From Prevotella melaninogenica (GTDB lineage: Bacteria > Bacteroidota > Bacteroidia > Bacteroidales > Bacteroidaceae), in the NCBI RefSeq assembly GCF_018128065.1, contig NZ_CP072360.1:1306501-1370500 (forward strand): DNA of 64,000 nucleotides, in the 5' to 3' direction. The position numbers were made by a program, and so were the translations under genes. Each line of letters begins with the position of its first letter. Position 1 is the stretch's first letter. Positions 37,129-46,566 of this stretch are shown here, piece after piece. The notes beneath the pieces were generated by a model, which did not search any database, was not told where the DNA came from, and saw nothing but the letters and a program-made list of their open reading frames with translations.

Positions 37129-37132
37129 GCCT

Positions 37133-37816
37133 ATGGAGACCTATCCCATCAACAAGGGGATCGGTCGCTCGGTAGAGTTTCAGGGACTCAAAAGCCAGTA
37201 TCTGTTCATTTTCGCCGGAGGGTTGCTTGCCCTTTTCGTGTTGTTTGTCATCCTCTATATGGTGGGTGTCAATCAATGGATCTGTATCGGCTTCGGAGGG
37301 ATTGCCGCATCCGTTCTGATATGGCAGACCTTCTCCCTGAACAGGAGGTATGGGGAACACGGGCTGATGAAGCGTTCCGCCTTGTACAGCCATCCCCGAT
37401 ACCTTATCAACCGACGACGCATTCCCCGTCTGTTGCGGCACAAGGAACTGCCAAGACGAAAGAGGAAACATCGTAAGAATACTGACAAAAAGAAAAGGAG
37501 GACAAAGAATGAGAAACGTACTGAAAGCCACCACGCTGGAGAACCGCTTCCCGTTGCTTGCCGTCGAAGAGGGCTGTATCCTCTCGAAAGACGCCGACAT
37601 TACGGTCGCCTTTCGGGTCGAGCTTCCCGAACTCTATACGGTGACGAGTGCGGAGTATGCCGCCATCCATTCTTCTTGGGTAAAGGCAATCAAGGTGTTG
37701 CCGACCTACAGCGTCGTACACAAGCAGGATTGGTTTGTCAAGGAGGGCTACCGTCCGGACTTGCAAAAGGAGGAGATGAGTTTCCTCTCCCGCAGTTTCG
37801 AGCGACACTTCAATGA
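37133..37816 (+). CDS. traF: Conjugation protein TraF (DUF4133), C-terminus probably frameshifted
   Basis: Residues 1-104 match TraF/DUF4133: two helices (YLFIFAGGLLALFVLFVILY and ICIGFGGIAASVLIW) and RYGEHGLMK. DUF4133 proteins are usually about 105-115 residues, but this frame runs to 227 residues and overlaps traG by 308 bases with an Arg-rich, out-of-frame-looking tail. One extra A in GGAACTG (about 37444) would give HKETAKTKEETS and a stop at 37474-37476, a normal length. I treat residues beyond about 104 as non-native. TraF is a VirB3-like inner-membrane component. Confidence 0.75.
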   Translation: METYPINKGIGRSVEFQGLKSQYLFIFAGGLLALFVLFVILYMVGVNQWICIGFGGIAASVLIWQTFSLNRRYGEHGLMKRSALYSHPRYLINRRRIPRLLRHKELPRRKRKHRKNTDKKKRRTKNEKRTESHHAGEPLPVACRRRGLYPLERRRHYGRLSGRASRTLYGDECGVCRHPFFLGKGNQGVADLQRRTQAGLVCQGGLPSGLAKGGDEFPLPQFRATLQ

Positions 37817-39995
37817 GCGACCGTTCTTGAATCACGCCTGCTACCTGTTCCTGACCAAGACGACCAAGAACCGCAACCGGCAGCAAAGCAACTTCTCCAC
37901 CCTCTGCCGGGGGCATATCATCCCCAAGGAGGTGCGGGACAAGGATACTGCCCGCAAGTTCCTCGAAGCGACCGAGCAATTCGAGCGGATTATGAACGAA
38001 AGCGGTTTTATTCGCCTCTCTCGCCTGACGGACGAGGAGATTATCGGGACGGCGGAGACACCGGGACTGATTGAGAAGTATTTCTCGCTGTCCCTCTCCG
38101 ACACGACGGTTTTGGAGGACATCGACCTCAAAGCCGACCAAATGCGTATTGGCGATAAGCGGCTCTGCCTGCATACCCTTTCCGATACGGAAGACCTGCC
38201 CGGGCTGGTAGGCACGGATATGCGCTATGAGCGATTATCCACCGACCGAAGCGACTGCCGCCTTTCCTTTGCCGCTCCCGTAGGGCTGTTGCTGCCGTGC
38301 AACCATATCTACAACCAGTATGTACTTATTGATGACAGTGCCGAGAACCTGCAACGCTTCGAGAAGAGCGCACGGAATATGCATTCACTCTCTCGTTATA
38401 GTCGCTCCAATCAAATCAACAAGCAATGGATTGACGAGTATCTGAACGAGGCGCACAGCTTCGGGCTTACCTCCGTCCGCTGTCATTGCAACGTTTTGGC
38501 GTGGAGCGAGGATGAGGAGGAACTCCGCCGTATCCGTAACGACGTGGGCGGTCAGCTGGCTCTGATGGAGTGCAAGCCACGACACAACACGGTGGATGTG
38601 CCGACACTCTTTTGGGCGGGTATTCCCGGCAATGAAGCCGATTTTCCTGCCGAAGAGAGTTTCTACACGTTCATCGAACAGGCGGTCTGCTTCTTCAATG
38701 AGGAGACCAACTACCGTGATTCGTTGTCACCGTTCGGCATCAAGATGGCAGACCGCAGTGGCAAGCCCATTCATCTCGATATCTCCGACCTGCCGATGAA
38801 GAAAGGCATCACCACGAACCGAAACAAATTCATCTTGGGTCCTTCGGGCAGTGGCAAGTCGTTTTTCACCAACCACCTCTTGAGGCAGTATTGGGAGCAG
38901 AACACCCATATCGTCTTGGTGGACACGGGAAACAGCTATCAGGGCTTGTGCGAGATGATACGCCACAAGACGCAGGGCGAGGATGGGGTGTACTTCACCT
39001 ACTCGGATGAGAGCCCCATCAGCTTCAATCCCTTCTATACCACCGACAAGGTGTATGATGTGGAGAAAAGGGAAAGCATCAAGACACTGCTGCTGACCCT
39101 TTGGAAGAAGGATAACGAGCCAGCCACCCGTTCGGAGGAGGTCGCCCTTTCCAATGCCGTTTCACTCTTTATCGAGCGTATCAAGACGGACGACGGTCTC
39201 GTTCCTTCGTTCAACAGCTTTTACGAGTATCTCACCACCGACTACTCGGCATTGCTCCGTGAGAAAAAGGTCAGGGAAAAGGATTTTGACTTGGCCAATT
39301 TTCTCAACGTGCTGGAGCCGTACTACAAAGGTGGCGAATACGACTACCTGCTGAACTCGGACAAGCAGCTCGACCTGTTGAACGCCCGCTTTATCGTCTT
39401 CGAAATCGATTCCATAAAGGATCATCCCATCCTTTTCCCCATTACCACCATCATCATTATGGAACTCTTCATCAACAAGATGCGACGTCTGAAGGGAATA
39501 CGGAAAGTCATCCTTATTGAGGAGGCTTGGAAAGCGATTGCGTCCGCGAATATGGCGGGATATATCAAGTATCTCTACAAGACGGTAAGAAAATTCTTCG
39601 GTGAGGCGGTCGTGGTGACGCAGGAGGTGGATGACATCATCTCCTCAGACATTGTCAAGGAGTCCATCATCAACAACTCCGACTGCAAGATACTGCTTGA
39701 CCAGCGCAAGTACATGAACAAGTTCGACCAGATTCAGGCACTCTTGGGACTGACGGACAAGGAGCGGGGGCAGATACTCTCCATCAACCAGAGCAACGAT
39801 GCCACACGGTCGTACAAGGAGGTGTGGATCGGACTGGGAGGTGTGCAGTCTGCTGTCTATGCCACCGAAGTTTCGAAAGCCGAATACCTCACCTACACGA
39901 CGGAGGAGACCGAGAAAATGCGCGTACTTGCCCGTGCCGAGCAACTCGGCGGGAATATGGAGCTTGCCGTCAGGCAGCTCGCCGAAGAAGAGTAA
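37509..39995 (+). CDS. traG: Conjugation ATPase TraG (VirB4-like)
   Basis: An 828-residue ATPase of the type IV secretion channel. The N-terminal half is the TraG-P-loop-associated domain, then Walker A LGPSGSGKSFF near residue 445 and Walker B VILIEEAWKAI near 672, with VVTQEVDDII after it. The start is preceded by AAGGAGGACAAAGA, an unusually clear ribosome site for this phylum. It energises pilus assembly and substrate transfer. The length and motifs are normal for the family. Confidence 0.94.
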   Translation: MRNVLKATTLENRFPLLAVEEGCILSKDADITVAFRVELPELYTVTSAEYAAIHSSWVKAIKVLPTYSVVHKQDWFVKEGYRPDLQKEEMSFLSRSFERHFNERPFLNHACYLFLTKTTKNRNRQQSNFSTLCRGHIIPKEVRDKDTARKFLEATEQFERIMNESGFIRLSRLTDEEIIGTAETPGLIEKYFSLSLSDTTVLEDIDLKADQMRIGDKRLCLHTLSDTEDLPGLVGTDMRYERLSTDRSDCRLSFAAPVGLLLPCNHIYNQYVLIDDSAENLQRFEKSARNMHSLSRYSRSNQINKQWIDEYLNEAHSFGLTSVRCHCNVLAWSEDEEELRRIRNDVGGQLALMECKPRHNTVDVPTLFWAGIPGNEADFPAEESFYTFIEQAVCFFNEETNYRDSLSPFGIKMADRSGKPIHLDISDLPMKKGITTNRNKFILGPSGSGKSFFTNHLLRQYWEQNTHIVLVDTGNSYQGLCEMIRHKTQGEDGVYFTYSDESPISFNPFYTTDKVYDVEKRESIKTLLLTLWKKDNEPATRSEEVALSNAVSLFIERIKTDDGLVPSFNSFYEYLTTDYSALLREKKVREKDFDLANFLNVLEPYYKGGEYDYLLNSDKQLDLLNARFIVFEIDSIKDHPILFPITTIIIMELFINKMRRLKGIRKVILIEEAWKAIASANMAGYIKYLYKTVRKFFGEAVVVTQEVDDIISSDIVKESIINNSDCKILLDQRKYMNKFDQIQALLGLTDKERGQILSINQSNDATRSYKEVWIGLGGVQSAVYATEVSKAEYLTYTTEETEKMRVLARAEQLGGNMELAVRQLAEEE

Positions 39996-40063
39996 TCAAT
40001 GAATGTTTAACCGCGTAATACAACAAGTCCGAAAAATATGATGTCATATTTCAAGAAAACAGT

Positions 40064-40096
40064 CGACTGATTTTCAGATTTACTCGACTGATTTTT
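40064..40096 (+). repeat. Short direct repeat upstream of traI
   Basis: CGACTGATTTT occurs at 40064-40074 and again at 40085-40095, 21 bases apart, in the 149-base gap between traG and traI. The spacing equals two helical turns and could mark a regulator site; no promoter is obvious. Confidence 0.4.
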
Positions 40097-40144
40097 CCGA
40101 GTGGTTCGAACGACATTGTATCTACGCTAAAATCAATTTGAAAA

Positions 40145-40774
40145 ATGAGAAAGAAAATTTTAATGCTTATGGCGTGCGGTTGCCTCTTGGCAGGCAGCGC
40201 ACACGCCCAGTGGGTGGTCACAGACCCCACCAATCTTGCACAGAGTATCATCAACACGACCAAGGAAATCGTGCAGACCTCCAAGACGGTCAAGAACACG
40301 CTTGACAACTTCAAGGAGGTCGAGAAGCTCTACAATGAGAGCAAGAAATACTACGATGCCCTGAAAAAGGTGAACAACCTCGTGCGGGACGCCCAACGGG
40401 TAAAGGAGACGATTTTGATGGTCGGAGAAATCTCCGATATCTATGTGAAGAACTACAAGAAGATGCTCTCCGACCCGAACTTCCGACCGGAAGAGCTGGT
40501 TGCCATTGCCAACGGCTACACCAAACTGCTCGGAGAAAGCAACAACCTACTCAAGGAACTGAAGCAGGTGGTGAACATCACCACGCTGAAGATGACCGAC
40601 AAGGAGCGTATGGACGTGGTAGATCGCTGCTACAAGGAAATCAGGGACTACCGCAACCTTGTGCGTTACTACACGAACAAGAACATCTCCGTGAGCTATC
40701 TCAGAGCCAAGAAGCAGCAGGATACCGACCGGGTGCTTTCGCTCTATGGAACGGATAACGAAAGGTATTGGTAA
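40145..40774 (+). CDS. traI: Conjugation protein TraI (DUF4141)
   Basis: A 209-residue secreted protein: signal peptide ending AGSAHAQ, then a long helical coiled body (VEKLYNESKKYYDALKKV) and a C-terminal DRVLSLYG. It corresponds to the VirB5-like TraI of Bacteroidota elements. traH, which in CTnDOT lies between traG and traI, is not seen here. It ends two bases before traJ. Confidence 0.85.
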   Translation: MRKKILMLMACGCLLAGSAHAQWVVTDPTNLAQSIINTTKEIVQTSKTVKNTLDNFKEVEKLYNESKKYYDALKKVNNLVRDAQRVKETILMVGEISDIYVKNYKKMLSDPNFRPEELVAIANGYTKLLGESNNLLKELKQVVNITTLKMTDKERMDVVDRCYKEIRDYRNLVRYYTNKNISVSYLRAKKQQDTDRVLSLYGTDNERYW

Positions 40775-40776
40775 TC

Positions 40777-41853
40777 ATGGGAGCGGAATTTGAAAACCTG
40801 CACCAAGTCCTCCGTTCGCTTTACACGGAGATGATGCCGATGTGTGGTGACATGATAGGTGTCGCCAAAGGCATTGCGGGCTTGGGCGCACTCTTCTATG
40901 TGGCACTCCGGGTATGGCAGACGCTTGCCCGTGCCGAACCCATCGACGTCTATCCGTTGCTCCGTCCCTTTGCGCTCGGTCTCTGCATCCTCTTCTTTCC
41001 GATGGTCTTGGACACCATCAACGGCGTGCTCAGTCCCGTTGTGCAGGGGACACACAAGATGCTCGAAAAGCAGACTTTCAGCATGGACGAATACCGCAAG
41101 TTGCGGGACAAGCTGGAGTACGAGGCGATGGTGAAGAATCCCGAAACAGCCTATCTGGTGAGTAACGAAGAGTTTGACAAGAAACTGGATGAACTCGGTA
41201 TCTCTCCCTCGGATATGGCGACGATGGCGGGAATGTACGTGGAACGCAGTATGTACAACCTCAAGAAATGGTTCCGCAATATGGTGCGGGAGCTCTTGGA
41301 ACTGCTTTTCGCCGCTGCCGCCCTGCTCATCGACACGCTTCGGACATTCTTCCTGATTGTCCTCTCCATCTTGGGACCGATAGCCTTTGCCATCTCCGTG
41401 TGGGACGGTTTCCAAAGCACCCTCACGCAGTGGTTCACGAGGTATATCTCCATCTATCTGTGGTTGCCTGTAGCGGACTTGTTCAGTTCGATGCTGGCAA
41501 AGATTCAGGAACTGATGCTCAAACACGACATCACGCAGTTACAGAATGATCCCACCTATACGATAGATGCTTCGAACGGGGTGTACCTCGTCTTCATGAT
41601 TATCGGCATCATCGGCTACTTCACCATTCCAACGGTTGCAGGCTGGGTAATACAAGCCGGAGGAGCGGGTAACTACGGTAAAAACGTGAACTATGCGGCA
41701 GGAAAGGGTGCCGGTATCGCAGGTGCTGCGGGCGGAGCCGTTGGTGGATTTGCCGGAGGACACGGAAAACAGGTCTTGCATAGTGCGGGACATAAAGCCA
41801 AGGAGGTGGCAGGGCAGCTTTTCCGCAGGAGAAGCGGAAATGCTCCCGAATAA
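40777..41853 (+). CDS. traJ: Conjugation membrane protein TraJ (VirB6-like)
   Basis: A 358-residue polytopic protein starting at MGAEFENLHQ (an upstream TTG would add three residues). Membrane segments include GIAGLGALFYVALRVW, FALGLCILFFPMVLDTI, LLELLFAAAALLIDTL, FFLIVLSILGPIAFAI and YLVFMIIGIIGYF. The C-terminus is Gly/Ala-rich (AAGGAVGGFAGGHG). It is the channel component TraJ. The gene is followed by traK after 19 bases. Confidence 0.9.
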   Translation: MGAEFENLHQVLRSLYTEMMPMCGDMIGVAKGIAGLGALFYVALRVWQTLARAEPIDVYPLLRPFALGLCILFFPMVLDTINGVLSPVVQGTHKMLEKQTFSMDEYRKLRDKLEYEAMVKNPETAYLVSNEEFDKKLDELGISPSDMATMAGMYVERSMYNLKKWFRNMVRELLELLFAAAALLIDTLRTFFLIVLSILGPIAFAISVWDGFQSTLTQWFTRYISIYLWLPVADLFSSMLAKIQELMLKHDITQLQNDPTYTIDASNGVYLVFMIIGIIGYFTIPTVAGWVIQAGGAGNYGKNVNYAAGKGAGIAGAAGGAVGGFAGGHGKQVLHSAGHKAKEVAGQLFRRRSGNAPE

Positions 41854-41872
41854 TAAACAAAAATGAAAAGCA

Positions 41873-42496
41873 ATGGAATTTAAGTCATTAAAGAATATCG
41901 AAACAAGTTTCAGGCAGATACGCCTCTTTACCTTGGTCGTCGTCTGCCTGTGTACCGCCCTTGCGGGCTATTCGGTATGGAGTGCCTACTCCTTTGCCGA
42001 AGCCCAGAGGCAGAAAATCTATGTGTTGGATGGCGGTAAGTCGCTGATGCTCGCCTTGTCGCAGGATCTGTCGCAGAACAGACCCGCAGAAGCCAAGGAG
42101 CATGTGCGCCGCTTCCACGAGTTGTTCTTCACCCTTTCGCCCGATAAGAGTGCCATTGAGGGGAATATCTCCCGTGCGCTGCTCTTGGCGGACAAGAGTG
42201 CCTACAATTACTATCGGGATTTCTCCGAGAGAGGGTACTACAACCGTATCGTGGCAGGAAACATCAATCAGGTCGTGCAGGTGGACAGCGTGCTCTGTGA
42301 CTTCGACCGCTATCCCTACGCGGTACGGACGTATGCCCGGCAGATGATTATCCGTGCCACCAACGTGACCGAGCGCAGTCTCGTGACCGTATGCCGCCTG
42401 CTCAATACGAGCCGCAGCGATGACAATCCGAACGGTTTCAATATCGAAGGATTCGAGATTGTGGAGAACAAGGACATCAGTACCCGTAAGCGATGA
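41873..42496 (+). CDS. traK: Conjugation protein TraK (VirB8-like)
   Basis: A 207-residue protein with one N-terminal membrane helix (LFTLVVVCLCTALAGYSVW) and a periplasmic domain. This is the bitopic TraK assembly factor of Bacteroidota type IV secretion. The C-terminus overlaps traL by four bases. The helical region EHVRRFHELFFTLSPDKS is family-typical. Confidence 0.9.
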   Translation: MEFKSLKNIETSFRQIRLFTLVVVCLCTALAGYSVWSAYSFAEAQRQKIYVLDGGKSLMLALSQDLSQNRPAEAKEHVRRFHELFFTLSPDKSAIEGNISRALLLADKSAYNYYRDFSERGYYNRIVAGNINQVVQVDSVLCDFDRYPYAVRTYARQMIIRATNVTERSLVTVCRLLNTSRSDDNPNGFNIEGFEIVENKDISTRKR

Positions 42497-42825
42497 AAAA
42501 GAAAAGTCTGTTCCGAATGATGCAGGAGGGAGCGGAGGCAAGACTCCGCCGCCTGTGCGGACGCATCCCCGCTCACCTGAGGCTGTATGTCGTCCTGACG
42601 ATGCTTCTTTTCTTCGCTTTCCTTGCCAATTATGTTTTCTTCAGCGGTTTGTTCCGCCTCTTCTCCGACGGAGACTCCGAGGAGGAAACGTTACCGGCAA
42701 TCGAGCATATAGAAGCTCCTGACGTAAGGCGGCTCTATCCCAAAGACAGTATCAACCTATTAAAGTATTACGATTATGTTCCCATTCAAAAGAAAGACAG
42801 CCTCCGATACGAGCACCTCGCCTGA
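42493..42825 (+). CDS. traL: Conjugation protein TraL
   Basis: A 110-residue protein with a central membrane helix (LYVVLTMLLFFAFLANYVFF) and a basic N-terminus; it matches DUF3989-type TraL. It overlaps traK by four bases and traM by 50 bases. The long overlap is unusual but both frames encode plausible conserved ends. The function is a membrane component of unknown detail. Confidence 0.82.
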   Translation: MKKKSLFRMMQEGAEARLRRLCGRIPAHLRLYVVLTMLLFFAFLANYVFFSGLFRLFSDGDSEEETLPAIEHIEAPDVRRLYPKDSINLLKYYDYVPIQKKDSLRYEHLA

Positions 42826-44143
42826 GCTGACGGAGGAAGAGAGACAAAGGCGAAAGAAGTTTATCATTTACCCCCTGATGTTTCTGCTTTTTGCAGGCTC
42901 TATGTGGCTCATCTTCGCTCCTTCGGAGAAAGAGGAGGAGAAACAGTCAAAGGGCTTCAATACGGAAGTACCGGATCCGCAAGCCTCGGAACTCATCGGC
43001 GACAAGAAGAAAGCCTATGAAAAGGAGATGATGGAACAGAAGGAGCAGGAACGAAGTCGTGCCATGCAAAGCCTCAGTTCCATGTTCGGCGAGATGACAG
43101 GAGGGCAACCGGTGCAGAGTTCCGAAGAGTTGGCCTTGAAGACGAATTTGTCGGAAAGAGACAACGGTTTCGGCTCTCGCACTACTGCTCCGCAGGAGGG
43201 ATTCCATGCTTCGGCTTCCGCTTACCAAGACATCAACCGCACGCTCGGCAGTTTCTATGAGATGCCGAGAGAAGATCCGGAAAAGGAGGAAATGCGTACC
43301 CGTTTGAAGGAGTTGGAAAGTCGTATGAGTAATGAACAACAGTCGCCCGCTATAACCGTGAACGACCAGATGGCTCTGCTTGAAAAGTCCTATCAGCTGG
43401 CAGCCAAGTATATGCCCGCAGGAGGCAGGGGGCAGTCCGTTCCCGCTGCTCTTCCTTCGACTTCGGGGAGTGAGACGGCTTCCGAAAGGAAAGCGGTCGC
43501 AACCACCCGAAACGGGAAGGCGGTAGCCTTTCCCGTTGCCCCCGTGAGCGAACAAGTGGTGTCGGCTCTGGCACAGCCGATGAGCGACTCGACTTTCCGC
43601 TCCGAATATGTCAAGGAGAGGAACTACATATTCCATACCGCCATCGGAACAGCCCCGCTGACGGAGAAGAATACCATCTCCGCCTGTGTGCATACCCGGC
43701 AGACGGTTACGGACGGGCAAACGGTACGTTTCCGTCTCTTGGAACCGATGCTGGTATCCGGCAAGGAAATCCCTCGGAACACCTCGGTGGTCGGCGTGGC
43801 GAAGATACAGGGTGAACGCCTGAACGTACTCATCTCTTCGCTGGAATATCACGGGAACATCATCCCCGTGGAGTTGGCGGTGTACGATACGGACGGACAA
43901 GCAGGGATATTCATCCCCGGCTCGATGGAGCGCAGTGCCGCCAAGGAGATTGTCGCAGGAATGGGTACTTCCGCAGGCAGCAGTATGAACTTCTCCACCG
44001 ATGCGGGCGCACAGCTTGCCGCTGATTTGGGGAAGGGACTGATACAAGGCACTTCGCAGTATTTCTCAAAGAAAATGCGCTCCGTCAAGGTACATCTCAA
44101 AGCAGGATACAAGGTATTGATCTACCAACCTGAAAACAAGTAA
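42776..44143 (+). CDS. traM: Conjugation protein TraM (VirB10-like)
   Basis: A 455-residue protein with an N-terminal membrane helix (FIIYPLMFLLFAGSMWLIF), a coiled and Gln/Glu-rich middle (about 70-240) and a C-terminal conserved domain with RFRLLEPMLVSGKEIPRNT and GMGTSAGSSMNF. This is the TraM scaffold linking inner and outer membrane parts. It overlaps traL. A gap of 38 bases with the motif CACCACTTTAATCC precedes traN. Confidence 0.9.
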   Translation: MFPFKRKTASDTSTSPELTEEERQRRKKFIIYPLMFLLFAGSMWLIFAPSEKEEEKQSKGFNTEVPDPQASELIGDKKKAYEKEMMEQKEQERSRAMQSLSSMFGEMTGGQPVQSSEELALKTNLSERDNGFGSRTTAPQEGFHASASAYQDINRTLGSFYEMPREDPEKEEMRTRLKELESRMSNEQQSPAITVNDQMALLEKSYQLAAKYMPAGGRGQSVPAALPSTSGSETASERKAVATTRNGKAVAFPVAPVSEQVVSALAQPMSDSTFRSEYVKERNYIFHTAIGTAPLTEKNTISACVHTRQTVTDGQTVRFRLLEPMLVSGKEIPRNTSVVGVAKIQGERLNVLISSLEYHGNIIPVELAVYDTDGQAGIFIPGSMERSAAKEIVAGMGTSAGSSMNFSTDAGAQLAADLGKGLIQGTSQYFSKKMRSVKVHLKAGYKVLIYQPENK

Positions 44144-44181
44144 TTCACAGTTATTATTCACCACTTTAATCCAAAGTAAAA

Positions 44182-45102
44182 ATGAGAAGAACAGTTTTAG
44201 CCATCGCCCTGATGCTGGGCGCAGTCTGTGCCAACGCACAGGAAACGACTTCAAGCGGAGACCTCTATGAGGGTCTGACCCGCAAAATTGCCTTTGAGCG
44301 GATGATACCGCCTCACGGTCTGGAAATCACCTATGACAAGACAGTGCACATCATCTTCCCCTCTACCGTCCGCTATGTCGATTTGGGTTCGCCCAATCTC
44401 ATTGCGGGAAAGGCGGACGGAGCGGAGAACGTTATCCGTGTGAAAGCGACGGTCAAGGAGTTCCGTGAGGAGACGAATATGAGCGTCATCACGGAGGACG
44501 GTGCGTTTTACACATTTAATGTCAAGTATGCTGATGAACCGCTGCTTTTGAACGTGGAGATGACGGACTTCATTCATGACGGTGCGAGCGTAAACCGCCC
44601 GAACAACGCGATGGAGGTCTATCTAAAGGAACTCGGCAGCGAGAGTCCAATGCTGGTAAGGCTCATCATGAAGTCCATCCATAAGGAGAACAGGCGTACC
44701 GTCAAGCACATCGGCAGCAAGTCCTTCGGCATTCAGTACCTGCTCAAAGGGTTGTACTCGCACAACGGACTGCTGTACTTCCATACGGAACTGCGCAACA
44801 AGTCCAATGTACCGTTCGACATCGACTTCATCACGTTCAAGATCGTGGACAAAAAGGTCGCCAAACAGACGGCCATGCAGGAGCAGGTACTGCTTCCGCT
44901 GCGTGCCTACAACTATGTTACCTGCGTGGCGGGACAGAAGAGCGGTCGCACGGTATTCACCCTGCAAAAGTTCACCATCCCCGATGACAAGCAGCTCATT
45001 GTGGAGATGCACGAGAAGAACGGTGGAAGACACCAGTCTTTCATTGTGGAGAATGAAGACCTTGTGCGTGCAAGGGAAATCAACGAACTCAAAGTGAAGT
45101 AG
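44182..45102 (+). CDS. traN: Conjugation protein TraN (DUF4138, VirB9-like)
   Basis: A 306-residue periplasmic protein: signal peptide ending GAVCANAQ, then a beta-rich body (GLEITYDKTVHIIFPS, YVDLGSPNLIAGKADG, AENVIRVKA). TraN is an outer-membrane-complex component. It ends one base before traO. The start is preceded directly by AATCCAAAGTAAAA, a leader repeat seen before other ICE genes. Confidence 0.9.
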   Translation: MRRTVLAIALMLGAVCANAQETTSSGDLYEGLTRKIAFERMIPPHGLEITYDKTVHIIFPSTVRYVDLGSPNLIAGKADGAENVIRVKATVKEFREETNMSVITEDGAFYTFNVKYADEPLLLNVEMTDFIHDGASVNRPNNAMEVYLKELGSESPMLVRLIMKSIHKENRRTVKHIGSKSFGIQYLLKGLYSHNGLLYFHTELRNKSNVPFDIDFITFKIVDKKVAKQTAMQEQVLLPLRAYNYVTCVAGQKSGRTVFTLQKFTIPDDKQLIVEMHEKNGGRHQSFIVENEDLVRAREINELKVK

Positions 45103-45103
45103 T

Positions 45104-45688
45104 ATGAGAAAGTCTTTGTTTTTCCTGTTTGTCGTGTCGCTTGCCCTCTTTGCAGGGCAGGCGCACGCCCAGCGTTGTCTGCCCAAGATGAAAGGTATAC
45201 GCCTGACCGCTGGTATGGCGGACGGTTTTTATTCTCCCTCTTCCAAGAATGAAACGGGCTATTCGTTCGGGGCTTCGCTTGCCACCTACACCAAAGGCGG
45301 GCATCAATGGGTGCTTGGGGCGGAGTATCTCCGCAGATACCACCCTTATCGGGAGAGCCGTATTCCTGTGGAGCAGTTCACGGGCGAGGGAGGTTTCTTC
45401 TCTGGCGTGCTTTCAGACGGAAGTAAAACCTTTTTCCTATCAGCAGGTATTTCCGCCTTGGCGGGCTATGAGACGGTCAATGGTGGAAAGAAACAGCTCT
45501 TTGATGGCTCCACACTACATAATAAAGACGGTTTTATTTACGGTGGGGCAATCACCCTACAGGCGGAGACCTATCTGAGTGACCGCCTTGTACTGCTGCT
45601 CTACGGCAGGGAACGTTGTCTGTGGGGAGGCTCTACGGGGCGTTTTCATACACAGTACGGTGTCGGACTGAAAATCATGCTGGACTGA
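45104..45688 (+). CDS. traO: Conjugation protein TraO
   Basis: A 194-residue secreted protein (signal LALFAGQAHAQ) with beta-strand-rich sequence (FSFGASLATYTKGGHQW-like segments) that resembles a small outer-membrane barrel. TraO is needed for conjugation in CTnDOT relatives. The stop TGA overlaps the ATG of traP by one base (TGATG). Confidence 0.88.
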   Translation: MRKSLFFLFVVSLALFAGQAHAQRCLPKMKGIRLTAGMADGFYSPSSKNETGYSFGASLATYTKGGHQWVLGAEYLRRYHPYRESRIPVEQFTGEGGFFSGVLSDGSKTFFLSAGISALAGYETVNGGKKQLFDGSTLHNKDGFIYGGAITLQAETYLSDRLVLLLYGRERCLWGGSTGRFHTQYGVGLKIMLD

Positions 45689-46542
45689 TGGATGCACGAC
45701 AGATGAGAGAGATTCCCATTGCGGACTTCCTGAACGCAATGGGGATTCATCCGACTAAACAGAAAGGAAATGCCTTGTGGTATTCCGCTCCGTACCGCAT
45801 GGAGCGGAGACCCTCCTTCAAGGTTGATATAAATAGAAACGTATGGTTCGACTTTGGCATTGGCAAAGGCGGAGACATCTTTGACTTGGCAGGAGAGTTT
45901 ATCGGAAGCGAGGATTTCCTCCTGCGGGCGGCATTCATTGCACGGAACGGAGCTTATCCGCTTCCCATAATAGAACATCCACAAAGGAATGAAGAGAAAG
46001 AACCCGTCTTCAATGATATTTGGGTGCGACCGTTGCAGGATACCAGACTGCTGGGTTATCTGGAAGAACGAGGAATCAATGCCCACGTTGCCATCCCCAA
46101 CTGCGAGGAGGTGAGGTATCGTGTACGGGGCAAGCGGTACTATGCCATCGGCTTCCGTAATATGAGTGGAGGACTGGAATTGCGCAACCGTATCTTCAAG
46201 GGTTGCATACCGCCCAAAGACATTTCACTGAAGCGCAACGGCTCGGACGTCTGTTCCGTCTTTGAGGGCTTTATGGATTATCTCTCTGCTATGCAATTAG
46301 GTATCATCGCTTCGGACTGGCTTGTCCTTAATTCCGTTTCCAACGTGGAGAAGGCGGTGAAAGTCTTGCAGGGCTATGAGAGGATAGAATGCTTCCTCGA
46401 CAATGACGAGGCGGGGAGAAGGACTTTTCAGAGACTACACGACTGTTTCGGAGAGAGGGTCATCGACCGTTCCTCCCTGTATGCCGACCACAAGGATTTG
46501 AATGAGTTTCTGCTTTCCAAGAATGTAGGGAACAATGTATAA
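45688..46542 (+). CDS. traP: TraP, CHC2-type zinc finger/Toprim primase-like protein
   Basis: A 284-residue protein starting at the TGATG overlap with traO. The N-terminus resembles the CHC2 zinc-finger primase domain (IPIADFLNAMGIHPTKQKG, FDFGIGKGGDIFDL) but lacks obvious Cys ligands; the C-terminal half is Toprim-like (VFEGFMDYLSAM, CFLDNDEAGRR). Toprim residues Glu and DNDEAG are visible. It probably primes or processes transferred single-stranded DNA; the catalytic role is inferred. Confidence 0.85.
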   Translation: MDARQMREIPIADFLNAMGIHPTKQKGNALWYSAPYRMERRPSFKVDINRNVWFDFGIGKGGDIFDLAGEFIGSEDFLLRAAFIARNGAYPLPIIEHPQRNEEKEPVFNDIWVRPLQDTRLLGYLEERGINAHVAIPNCEEVRYRVRGKRYYAIGFRNMSGGLELRNRIFKGCIPPKDISLKRNGSDVCSVFEGFMDYLSAMQLGIIASDWLVLNSVSNVEKAVKVLQGYERIECFLDNDEAGRRTFQRLHDCFGERVIDRSSLYADHKDLNEFLLSKNVGNNV

Positions 46543-46566
46543 CGAACAACAAAACGATAATGAACA

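Noticed and set aside
42947..44047. A 366-residue minus-strand frame opposite traM
   Set aside because: Antisense of the conserved traM, rich in His/Arg, no motif.
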